Notes: generated from the letters alone by a model not told the origin. DNA of 7,235 nucleotides from Candidatus Woesearchaeota archaeon (GCA_016203345.1 JACQMZ010000121.1:1-7235), one strand, 5' to 3'. Shown: positions 1 to 5,587, counted from the stretch's first letter. Made by a program: numbers and translations.

Positions 1-7
1 GAAACCT

Positions 8-17
8 TTATATATAA
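8..17 (+). promoter_or_regulatory. Archaeal TATA box of the grpE-HAD-dnaK unit
   Basis: A TTTATATATA box follows the purine-rich BRE-like GAAACC at the very start of the window. With the usual archaeal spacing of about 25 nt from box centre to transcription start, initiation falls near position 37. That leaves a leader of about 35-45 nt before the grpE start. The other promoters in this window put initiation almost on the start codon, so this one is the exception. Confidence 0.75.
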
Positions 18-36
18 GTTCATTTTACCTACATTA

Positions 37-57
37 TCGTTGATTTGAAGTCGACGA
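37..57 (+). promoter_or_regulatory. Leader hairpin / dyad at predicted start of heat-shock mRNA
   Basis: TCGTTGA at 37-43 can pair with TCGACGA at 51-57. This gives seven base pairs, one of them a G-T wobble, around a 7-nt loop. It starts where transcription is expected to begin. It could be an mRNA 5'-end hairpin, an RNA-level control element, or an operator dyad for a heat-shock repressor. It does not match the CIRCE consensus. One hairpin of this size can arise by chance, so confidence is modest. Confidence 0.35.
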
Positions 58-79
58 AACTCGCATTTGAGTGAACGAA

Positions 80-628
80 ATGAGCACGGCAACTCCCGCA
101 CCAAAACAACCAAAGACAGACCCTCAGCAAGAGCTCGAGCAGGCCAAAAAAGTGCTCAAGGAACAGGAGAAAACCATACATGACTACACTGACCACCTCA
201 AAAGACTCCAGGCAGACTTTGAAAATTACATGAAACGAACACACAAAGAACAACAAATTGTGGAAGATGCTGCCATAAACAAAGCCATTCACAAGCTCTT
301 ATTTGTGGTCGACGACTTCCAACACACCATGGCACACCTCAAAGAAGAAGCAGTCACAAAAGAAGAAATCGTCAAAGGCGTAGACATGATCTTTACGAAA
401 CTCCACAAATTCCTGGAAGACGAAGGCGTACGGCCCATAGACACCAACGGCAAACGATTTGATCCTGCCTATCATGAAGCACTCCTGCTTGAACAAACCA
501 ATAATGCGCCAGAAAACACTATTCTCGAAGAACTCCAGCGCGGATACACCCGCAAGGACACCGTCATCAGATACGCAAAAGTCAAAATAGCAAAACCCGC
601 ACTAACAAAATCCGAAGGTGCGACATGA
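80..628 (+). CDS. grpE: GrpE, nucleotide exchange factor of DnaK
   Basis: GrpE opens the nucleotide-binding cleft of DnaK to release ADP in the cytoplasmic Hsp70 cycle, acting as a dimer. The 182-residue product has the family layout. A charged, disordered N-terminus is followed by a long helix/coiled coil (about residues 17-57, with the LQADFENYMKR signature). A helical bundle includes LLFVVDDFQ, and the C-terminal beta domain has GVRPID and FDPAYHEAL, ending in VIRYAKVKIAK. Length is normal. An in-frame GTG at 71 would add three residues. ATG at 80 is preferred for codon type, but neither has a clear Shine-Dalgarno sequence. The stop overlaps the start of the next gene (ATGA at 625-628), so the two are probably translationally coupled. 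It is the first gene of the unit and dnaK follows after one gene. Confidence 0.95.
   Translation: MSTATPAPKQPKTDPQQELEQAKKVLKEQEKTIHDYTDHLKRLQADFENYMKRTHKEQQIVEDAAINKAIHKLLFVVDDFQHTMAHLKEEAVTKEEIVKGVDMIFTKLHKFLEDEGVRPIDTNGKRFDPAYHEALLLEQTNNAPENTILEELQRGYTRKDTVIRYAKVKIAKPALTKSEGAT
615..620 (+). promoter_or_regulatory. Shine-Dalgarno site for the HAD gene inside grpE
   Basis: AAGGTG lies 4 nt before the ATG at 625, within the last codons of grpE. It supports 625 over the in-frame ATG at 637 as the start of the HAD gene. Confidence 0.5.
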
Positions 629-1278
629 CCATTGAAATGATTTACTGGGATTTGGGCGGCGTTGTGGTAAAAGACAATGTTGAACCTGCATTCGAAAGCT
701 TTGGACTGACGTGGGGTGATCGCCAACGGGAAGCGTGGCGCGAATGCATGCTTGGCACACGCACAGTCCGCGACATGTACAGAGAAGCTCTCGAAGGCAC
801 AGGACAAGAAAATAGGTTAGAAGAACTTGTGCAAACAGGCGAACGCATGATTACCCTACAACCTGACGGCGCGCTCCCACTGATGCAAGCACTACACGAT
901 GTTGGCTGCAAACAAGGCATAATATCCAATCATGCAACAGAGTACGGCGCATACATACGACAACTCTGCGGACTGGATGCGTACTGCGATCCACGCCTCA
1001 TCATCGTCAGCGCAGACGTCCATTGCGATAAACGGGGAACTGAAATCTTTGACATCGCTCTCGATCGGGCAGGAACCGCACCAGAAAAAACTCTCTTCTT
1101 TGACAACCTGCAACGAAACATTGACGTTGCCCGCAGCGCAACAGCAACCCGCGCGGGCTTGCACGCAGAACTGTTTATTGACACACAACAAGCGGCAGGA
1201 ATCTTACGCTCAACATACGACATAAATGTAGGAGAACCTCTCCTGGAGAAACACCATGGCGAAAATAATCGGCATTGA
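625..1278 (+). CDS. HAD-superfamily hydrolase (YihX-like subfamily), between grpE and dnaK
   Basis: The 217-residue protein has a HAD fold of the type containing YihX-like sugar phosphatases and related DLG proteins. Motif I is WDLGGVVV with nucleophile D9. The usual second Asp is G11, as is normal for this subfamily. A helical cap follows (about residues 18-85). Motif II is IISN (S101). The motif III lysine is K136, in an SADVHCDK context that aligns with SQDLGMRK of YihX as I recall it. Motif IV is FFDNLQRNI, where D160 stays but the second acidic residue expected in FFDD is N161. The protein is therefore a hydrolase with thinned metal ligands, perhaps slow, specialised or non-catalytic. 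The substrate cannot be told. The gene overlaps grpE by 4 nt and dnaK by 23 nt, which places it firmly in the chaperone unit. The C-terminus (HHGENNRH) is encoded in the dnaK overlap. Confidence 0.85.
   Translation: MTIEMIYWDLGGVVVKDNVEPAFESFGLTWGDRQREAWRECMLGTRTVRDMYREALEGTGQENRLEELVQTGERMITLQPDGALPLMQALHDVGCKQGIISNHATEYGAYIRQLCGLDAYCDPRLIIVSADVHCDKRGTEIFDIALDRAGTAPEKTLFFDNLQRNIDVARSATATRAGLHAELFIDTQQAAGILRSTYDINVGEPLLEKHHGENNRH
1245..1248 (+). promoter_or_regulatory. Shine-Dalgarno site of dnaK
   Basis: GGAG sits 7 nt before the ATG at 1256, inside the end of the upstream HAD gene. It fixes the dnaK start, which also gives the family-typical N-terminus MAKIIGIDLGT. Confidence 0.7.
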
Positions 1279-3115
1279 TTTAGGAACATCAAACTCGGCA
1301 GCATCAGTCCTTGAAGGAGGCAAGCCGCGCATCATCCCTAGCGCAGAAGGCGCGTCCCTGTACGGCAAAGCATTCCCGTCCGTGGTCGCGTTTACCAAAG
1401 ACGGACAAGTCATCGTCGGCGAGCCTGCGAAACGACAGGCAGTCTCAAATCCTGAAGGAACAGTCATGGCTGCCAAGCGAAAAATGGGAACTAACTTCAA
1501 GTACACCATCCACGGAAAAGAATACACCCCACAACAAATCTCTGCATTTGTCCTGCAAAAAATAAAGCGCGACGCAGAAGCATTCCTTGGCGAAAAAATC
1601 GACAAGGCAGTCATCACCGTCCCCGCATACTTTGACGACAACCAACGACAGGCAACCAAAGACGCAGGAACCATCGCAGGACTTGATGTGGTGCGCATCG
1701 TCAACGAGCCCACAGCAGCAGCACTCGCCTATGGACTGGAAAAGTCAGGCAAGAAAGACCAAAAAATACTCGTGTTTGACCTTGGCGGCGGCACGCTGGA
1801 CGTTACAGTCATGGAGTTTGGCGACGGCGTGTTCGAAGTCAAAGCCACGTCAGGAGACACACAACTTGGCGGCACAGACATGGACAACGCCATCATCAAC
1901 CATATCATCAAAAAATTCAAGGACGACACAGGAATAGACCTCGACGAAGACAATGTCGCCATGCAACGCATCCGTGAAGCAGCAGAAAAGGCAAAAATCG
2001 AATTGTCAACAGTGATGCAAACAGACATCAACCTGCCTTTCCTTACGGCAACAAACAAAGGACCAAAGCACCTGACCATGACGCTCACCAGAGCAAAACT
2101 TGAAGAAATCATAGAACCCATAGTCAAGAAGTGCAAAAAGTCAATAGACCTCGCGTTTGAAAACAGCAAAGCCAAACTTGCTGACATTGAACGCGTCATA
2201 CTCGTCGGCGGACCAACGCGCATGCCCATCGTCCAAAAACACGTGGAAGAATGGCTTGGCAAAATAGTGGAGCGCGGCGTGGACCCCATGGAGTGCGTCG
2301 CCATGGGCGCGGCAGTCCAAGGAGGCGTACTCGCAGGAGAAGTCAAAGACATCCTCCTGCTTGACGTCACGCCCTTAAGCCTTGGCATCGAAACACTCGG
2401 CGGCGTGTTCACCAAGCTCATAGACGCAAACACGACCATCCCAACCAAAAAGTCCCAAGTGTTTTCCACAGCGCAAGACAACCAGCCGGCAGTCACGGTC
2501 CGCGTCGGACAAGGCGAACGGCCCATGTTTGCAGACAACAAACTCCTCGGCCAGTTCGACCTCGTCGGCATACCACCTGCGCCACGCGGCGTGCCGCAAA
2601 TCGAAGTCACGTTTGACATCGACGCAAACGGCATCCTCAGCGTCAGCGCCAAAGACCTTGGCACGAAAAAGGAAACCAGCATACGCATCACTGCGCCCAA
2701 CAAACTCGGCGACGCCGAAGTGGAACGCATGCGAAAAGAAGCGGAAAAGTTCGCCGATGCTGACAAGAAGCGCAAAGAAGAAGTCGAAGTCATCAATCAG
2801 GCAGACGCTGCGGTGTACACCACCGAGAAAACCCTCAAAGAAATGGAAGGCAAAGTTTCTGAAAGCCATCTTACTGCCATCAAGGAACGGCATGCAGAGC
2901 TCAAGAAACTCATGGAAGCCAAAGAGCGGGATATTGCCGCAGTGAAAACGAAGCTTGACGAACTCAACGAAGTCGCGCAAAAAGCCGCGGTTGAAATGTA
3001 CCAGAAAGCTTCTGCCGAACACGCCAAAGAACACCCGCAAGAACACCAGCACGACAGCAAAAAAGATGAAGCAGTTGACGCTGAAGTCGTTCAGGAGAAG
3101 AAAAAGAAAAAGTAA
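1256..3115 (+). CDS. dnaK: DnaK (Hsp70) chaperone
   Basis: This ATP-driven chaperone binds exposed hydrophobic peptide segments and is cycled by DnaJ and GrpE. The 619 residues carry all hallmarks. Phosphate-1 is GIDLGTSNS (D8, T11), the linker helix has VNEPTAAALAYGL, phosphate-2 is VFDLGGGTLDVTV, and the adenosine motif is ILVGGPTRMP. The hydrophobic interdomain linker is DILLLDVTPLSLGIETLGG. A substrate-binding beta sandwich with GERPMFADNKLLGQFDL and a helical lid rich in E and K follow. The first lobe runs from AAKRKMG to the TPQQIS segment with only a short link, lacking the insertion of about 25 residues found in proteobacterial DnaK. That is the short form shared by Gram-positive and archaeal proteins. 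The tail has four histidines, then VDAEVV and five terminal lysines. The gene overlaps the HAD gene upstream and ends in its own terminator, so dnaJ is on another transcript. Confidence 0.98.
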   Translation: MAKIIGIDLGTSNSAASVLEGGKPRIIPSAEGASLYGKAFPSVVAFTKDGQVIVGEPAKRQAVSNPEGTVMAAKRKMGTNFKYTIHGKEYTPQQISAFVLQKIKRDAEAFLGEKIDKAVITVPAYFDDNQRQATKDAGTIAGLDVVRIVNEPTAAALAYGLEKSGKKDQKILVFDLGGGTLDVTVMEFGDGVFEVKATSGDTQLGGTDMDNAIINHIIKKFKDDTGIDLDEDNVAMQRIREAAEKAKIELSTVMQTDINLPFLTATNKGPKHLTMTLTRAKLEEIIEPIVKKCKKSIDLAFENSKAKLADIERVILVGGPTRMPIVQKHVEEWLGKIVERGVDPMECVAMGAAVQGGVLAGEVKDILLLDVTPLSLGIETLGGVFTKLIDANTTIPTKKSQVFSTAQDNQPAVTVRVGQGERPMFADNKLLGQFDLVGIPPAPRGVPQIEVTFDIDANGILSVSAKDLGTKKETSIRITAPNKLGDAEVERMRKEAEKFADADKKRKEEVEVINQADAAVYTTEKTLKEMEGKVSESHLTAIKERHAELKKLMEAKERDIAAVKTKLDELNEVAQKAAVEMYQKASAEHAKEHPQEHQHDSKKDEAVDAEVVQEKKKKK

Positions 3116-3160
3116 AATTCCGAATTCGCGCCTTTGGAGGCGCTCATACAGGAATTTTTA
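3114..3160 (+). terminator. Two-tier hairpin terminator at the dnaK stop codon
   Basis: Outer arms AAAATTCC (3114-3121) and GGAATTTT (3151-3158) pair perfectly over 8 bp. Inside them GCGCCT (3128-3133) and AGGCGC (3138-3143) pair over 6 bp around a TTGG loop. The 3' outer arm ends in a run of five T. The first arm begins inside the TAA stop codon of dnaK. The position, before a fresh promoter at 3167, fits termination of the grpE-HAD-dnaK mRNA. The archaeal mechanism would rest mainly on the T-run, with the stem perhaps protecting the 3' end. Confidence 0.65.
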
Positions 3161-3166
3161 CAAAGC

Positions 3167-3175
3167 CTTATAAAT
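3167..3175 (+). promoter_or_regulatory. TATA box of the small membrane protein-HAD-dnaJ unit
   Basis: CTTATAAAT is preceded by a BRE-like CAAAGC. The first T of the box is 30 nt before the ATG at 3198, which predicts a leaderless mRNA. It lies just after the dnaK terminator and shows that dnaJ belongs to a second transcription unit. Confidence 0.75.
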
Positions 3176-3197
3176 TCATGGCGTACTGTACACAACT

Positions 3198-3362
3198 ATG
3201 GAAACAATACTCTGGGCACTTGGCATCACTGCAGGACTGCTCCTGGCGCGCCGCGTGATACAATTCATTGTCATCCATCAAAAACTTAACCAGTCCTATG
3301 CAAACGACCTCAACACAATCCTCACGAGCGAAGAATGCAAAGTCAAAGGCAGGTTTGAATAA
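3198..3362 (+). CDS. Small single-pass membrane protein, 54 aa, unknown function
   Basis: The product starts METILWALGITAGLLLARR. This is a short N-terminal hydrophobic segment (about residues 4-17, perhaps to 26 including IQFIVI), followed by a polar tail of about 28 residues with one cysteine. I do not recognise a family. Support for a real gene comes from the TATA box exactly 30 nt upstream of the ATG, the sensible membrane-protein composition of this frame, and the overlap of its TAA (3360-3362) with the probable TTG start of the next gene. It is the first cistron of the unit that ends in dnaJ, so it could anchor something at the membrane or simply carry the leaderless start. Its function is open. 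Confidence 0.6.
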   Translation: METILWALGITAGLLLARRVIQFIVIHQKLNQSYANDLNTILTSEECKVKGRFE

Positions 3363-3987
3363 TCTCGTCATCTTTGACTTTGACGGCGTACTCTTTGATG
3401 CCTTTGACAACGTGTGGCGCACCCTGCAACCCATCTTCCGCCGGCACAACTTCCGACGCATACGCACGCCACAGGAGTTCAGAAACCTTTTTGACCAAAA
3501 CTTTTATGCCGCAACTGAAAAGCGGGGTTTGGACATCTGCCATACTCCTGCACTGAAAAAAGAAATTGCAAACGCCATGACACGCGAGTACCATCCACCT
3601 CTACATCATGGAATGGCCAGCATTGTACGTCAACTCTCCACAAAGTATACGTTAGCTGTTGAAAGCTCAAACTTTGAACGCGCCATGAAACGCATGCTCC
3701 GCAAGCACGGCATGCTCAGATTCTTTACAGCAATTGCCGGCGCAGACAGGCAAGCATACAAAGGCACGCGCATGCGTACACTTGTGCACACACTCAAACC
3801 CGCCCAAACCTTATTCGTCACGGACACTGCAGGCGATGTGGTCGACGCCAGAAAAGCAGGCATTCCAACAATCGGCGTCACCTGGGGATACCAGTCATAC
3901 CATCAACTTAAAAAAGCAAAGCCACTGTCCATTGCCAGAACCCCACAACAACTGCTAAAAAAAATACGCGCGTTCTTCACTCCATGA
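3355..3987 (+). CDS. HAD-superfamily phosphatase (phosphoglycolate-phosphatase-like), upstream of dnaJ
   Basis: The 210-residue protein has a complete HAD motif set. Motif I is IFDFDGVLFD (D8, D10), a helical cap follows (about 17-85), motif II is VESS (S104/S105), the motif III lysine is K136, and motif IV is VTDTAGDVVDARKAGI (D157, D161). That is the Gph-like DxDG(V/T) group, probably an active small-molecule phosphatase whose substrate cannot be read. The start chosen is TTG at 3355, which puts motif I at the usual distance from the N-terminus and overlaps the upstream stop by 8 nt. An in-frame ATG at 3268 would add 29 residues rich in S, T and K. They look like an out-of-frame reading of the membrane-protein gene, so I reject that start. 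The TGA overlaps the dnaJ ATG (ATGA at 3984-3987), which implies coupling. Confidence 0.85.
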   Translation: MNNLVIFDFDGVLFDAFDNVWRTLQPIFRRHNFRRIRTPQEFRNLFDQNFYAATEKRGLDICHTPALKKEIANAMTREYHPPLHHGMASIVRQLSTKYTLAVESSNFERAMKRMLRKHGMLRFFTAIAGADRQAYKGTRMRTLVHTLKPAQTLFVTDTAGDVVDARKAGIPTIGVTWGYQSYHQLKKAKPLSIARTPQQLLKKIRAFFTP

Positions 3988-5057
3988 GCAAAGACTACTA
4001 CAAAACACTCGGTGTGGAAAAAAACGCCACACAAGAAGAAATCAAAGCCGCATACAAAAAGCTGGCAAAAAAACACCATCCTGACGTCAACAAAGACGCA
4101 GGCGCGGCTGACAAATTCAAAGAAATCAACGAAGCAGCAGCAGTGCTCGGAAACCCTGAAAGCAGAACCCGATACGACCAATACGGAACCGCAGAAGCCG
4201 GACCTGACTTCAGCGGATTTGACTTCAGGGACTTCGCAGGGGGGGATTTCGGCGACATCTTTGACCAGTTCTTTGGAGGATTCGGCCATGGCAGACAAGG
4301 CCGGCGGGCACAAGCAGGACGAGACCTTGGAACTGAAGTGGAAATCACGCTCCAAGAAGCAGCCACAGGAACAACAAAAAAAATTCCAGTAGACAAGCTC
4401 ACCTCCTGCACCACCTGCCACGGAACAGGCGCGGCGTCAGGAAAGCTCGAAAAGTGCAGCCAATGCAACGGGCAAGGAGTTGTCCGCCACGCGCGAAGAA
4501 CAGCCTTCGGAGTCTTCGCCACCACATCCGCGTGCACTGCCTGTGCAGGAACAGGCGAAACAGTCAGCGATCCCTGCAAAAAGTGCGACGGCAAAGGGCG
4601 CGTCGAGGAAGAAAAAACAATCGAAATCCGCATACCTGCCGGCATAGAAGACGGCATGCGGCTCAGAGTCGCAGGCGAAGGAGAAGCAGGACTCCGTGGC
4701 ACACGCGCAGGGGACTTGTACGTGACTGTTTTCGTGCAGGAAGACAAGAGATTCACCCGCGACGGACAAGACTTGTACACAGACCTGCCCATCAGTTTCG
4801 CAACAGCATGCGTTGGGAATGACGTCGAAGTTCCCACCATCGACGGCACTGTCACGCTCACCATCCCTGCAGGCACACAAGGCGGCACCGTCTTCCGCGT
4901 CAAAGGAAAAGGACTCCCAGGACTACGCGGCGAAGGAACCGGAAGCTTATACGTAAAAACCCAAATCGCCGTCCCCAAAAAGCTGACAAAGAAACAAGCT
5001 GAGCTCTTGAAGGAGTTTGACGGGCAAACAAATGACAAGAAAGGATGGTTCTTTTGA
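3984..5057 (+). CDS. dnaJ: DnaJ (Hsp40) co-chaperone, full class A type
   Basis: DnaJ delivers clients to DnaK and triggers its ATPase. The 357 residues contain a J domain (1-70) with HPD at 32-34. A short G/F region (about 74-103) carries the DIF motif in FGDIFDQFFGG. A zinc-binding region has four CxxCxGxG repeats with cysteine pairs at 142/145, 158/161, 184/187 and 198/201. Two beta-barrel client domains have IPAGIEDGMRLRVAGEGE and IPAGTQGGTVFRVKGKG, and a dimerisation end follows PKKLTKKQAELL. It is slightly shorter than the E. coli protein, mostly in the G/F region and C-terminus. A run of seven G at 4239-4245 lies in the G/F region and the frame stays open. The gene overlaps the upstream HAD gene by 4 nt. 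The TGA at 5055-5057 is the first three bases of the hairpin element described at 5055-5102. Confidence 0.97.
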   Translation: MSKDYYKTLGVEKNATQEEIKAAYKKLAKKHHPDVNKDAGAADKFKEINEAAAVLGNPESRTRYDQYGTAEAGPDFSGFDFRDFAGGDFGDIFDQFFGGFGHGRQGRRAQAGRDLGTEVEITLQEAATGTTKKIPVDKLTSCTTCHGTGAASGKLEKCSQCNGQGVVRHARRTAFGVFATTSACTACAGTGETVSDPCKKCDGKGRVEEEKTIEIRIPAGIEDGMRLRVAGEGEAGLRGTRAGDLYVTVFVQEDKRFTRDGQDLYTDLPISFATACVGNDVEVPTIDGTVTLTIPAGTQGGTVFRVKGKGLPGLRGEGTGSLYVKTQIAVPKKLTKKQAELLKEFDGQTNDKKGWFF

Positions 5058-5102
5058 CTTTTGCGAACTCCCTCGCAATGCTCGATCGTTCAGCAAAAGT
5101 CA
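5055..5102 (-). repeat. Structured hairpin element, copy 1 (tandem-GA hairpin)
   Basis: Read on the minus strand, TGACTTTTGC is followed by a bulged T and GAAC. The apical part GA-TC-GA-GC, loop ATT, GC-GA-GG-GA follows, and then GTTC and GCAAAAGTCA close the stem. All positions pair except the bulge, the loop, two tandem G-A/A-G blocks, and a T-G wobble. The wobble and the G-A pairs exist only on the minus strand, which points to that strand as the structured one. The element is a relative of the copy at 5535-5582. It lies between the convergent dnaJ and lipoprotein genes, includes the dnaJ stop codon and has no good T-run on either side. A 3'-end or terminator role is possible but not shown. 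Confidence 0.7.
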
Positions 5103-5168
5103 GGTTTACGTCTTATAGCATATCTCATTAATTTTCCATTATTAACGCACTTTGGTATTATGCTACAT

Positions 5169-5486
5169 TTACGACGCATTAAGTGGTACAGCAACATCAC
5201 TTGCGTCATCTTCAGGCATAGCAATTTCTCCACGAATCGTAGGCATTGTTAAAGGCACATCACTCTGGTCAACCGCTGCACCTTTGGTCACGTTCGTTTT
5301 TTCACTGCTGTCATCCGGTCGGGCCGCTCCCACAACCACTGGCACTGTGTAAGGCGTGTCGCTTTCCTTCTGCTCCAGTCCAAGCACACGCTTAATCTTC
5401 GTCCAGGTGCCAAACTCCTGAGCGTCAGAATCAACAGTGCAAGACAACATGAGTGTGCACAAAAATAAAACAAGGAATAATTTCAT
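5169..5486 (-). CDS. Small secreted or lipid-anchored protein, unknown function
   Basis: The 105-residue product begins MKLFLVLFLCTLMLSC, a hydrophobic signal segment ending in an LSC that resembles a lipobox with M at -3, so it is not a perfect match. The rest is a soluble tail rich in D, S, T, P and V with no recognised domain, consistent with an extracytoplasmic disordered protein. The start at 5486 is preferred over the in-frame ATG at 5501. It has GGAG 6 nt upstream, and the TATA box places initiation near 5488, downstream of 5501. The gene is convergent with dnaJ (111 bp between them) and divergent from the winged-helix gene. Inverted copies of the hairpin element flank it on both sides. 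No homologue is recognised. Weak point: it is small and of low complexity. Confidence 0.6.
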   Translation of the reverse strand: MKLFLVLFLCTLMLSCTVDSDAQEFGTWTKIKRVLGLEQKESDTPYTVPVVVGAARPDDSSEKTNVTKGAAVDQSDVPLTMPTIRGEIAMPEDDASDVAVPLNAS

Positions 5487-5508
5487 GTAACTCTCCGGCA
5501 TTGCAGTG

Positions 5509-5518
5509 CTTATATACT
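5509..5518 (-). promoter_or_regulatory. TATA box of the lipoprotein gene, possibly bidirectional
   Basis: On the minus strand AGTATATAAG lies about 30 nt before the ATG at 5486, predicting a near-leaderless mRNA. The same bases read CTTATATACT on the plus strand. There they would place initiation near 5538, at the base of the hairpin element, giving the winged-helix gene a structured 5' leader. Confidence 0.6.
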
Positions 5519-5534
5519 TTACCTCCCGATTCCC

Positions 5535-5582
5535 GAATTTTCCTGAACGAACGAGGCGAAGCCGAGTGAGTTCGGAAAATTC
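5535..5582 (+). repeat. Structured hairpin element, copy 2 (tandem-GA hairpin)
   Basis: On the plus strand GAATTTTCC is followed by a bulged T and GAAC. The apical part GA-AC-GA-GGC, loop GAA, GCC-GA-GT-GA follows, and then GTTC and GGAAAATTC close the stem. Two tandem G-A/A-G blocks interrupt the upper stem. The tip contains GCGAAGC, a heptamer known to form an unusually stable DNA mini-hairpin. Compared with copy 1 read on the minus strand, each stem difference is matched by a change on the other arm. It lies between two divergent genes, so it is not a simple terminator there. Its 3' arm reaches the possible TATA box of the winged-helix gene. Confidence 0.75.
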
Positions 5583-5587
5583 TTAAG
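5580..5587 (+). promoter_or_regulatory. Weak TATA-like box of the winged-helix gene
   Basis: TTCTTAAG lies about 27-30 nt before the ATG at 5610, the same spacing as other leaderless promoters here, but it is a poor TATA match. It overlaps the end of the hairpin element, so whatever binds or folds there could block it. The bidirectional box at 5509-5518 is the alternative. Confidence 0.3.

Noticed and set aside
62..79. CIRCE-like inverted repeat ACTC...GAGT before grpE
   Set aside because: Only 4 bp of stem with a 6-nt gap, while CIRCE has 9-bp arms and a 9-nt gap. No HrcA-type evidence is present in the window.
71..95. Partial copy of the hairpin core (TGAACGAA...GAG) at the grpE start
   Set aside because: Only about 11 bases resemble the 5' arm and no 3' arm follows.
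1729..2796. Long antisense open frame over dnaK
   Set aside because: It mirrors the strongly biased codon use of dnaK and gives a Ser-, Met- and Pro-rich translation with no domain. The similar antisense frame over dnaJ (3998-5038) was rejected for the same reason.
3268..3354. N-terminal extension of the dnaJ-linked HAD protein from ATG 3268
   Set aside because: The 29 extra residues are rich in S, T and K, lie over the membrane-protein frame, and would put motif I unusually far from the N-terminus.
4239..4245. Run of seven G in dnaJ as a frameshift
   Set aside because: Codons read through as Ala-Gly-Gly-Asp inside the G/F region, and all downstream DnaJ motifs are in frame.
5116..5165. 7-bp inverted repeat TAGCATA...TATGCTA between dnaJ and the lipoprotein gene
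   Set aside because: A 36-nt gap in AT-rich sequence with no extension on either side is easily chance.
5061..5252. Short plus-strand open frame after dnaJ
   Set aside because: It starts within the hairpin and runs antisense into the lipoprotein gene, without a promoter or ribosome site.
5487..5501. Upstream ATG at 5501 for the lipoprotein gene
   Set aside because: It lies upstream of the transcription start predicted from the TATA box, and the Shine-Dalgarno GGAG points to 5486.
5535..5582. Kink-turn (L7Ae site) in the hairpin elements
   Set aside because: The tandem G-A blocks are in symmetric internal loops. The only bulge is one T, separated from them by four normal pairs, so the 3-nt bulge of a k-turn is missing.
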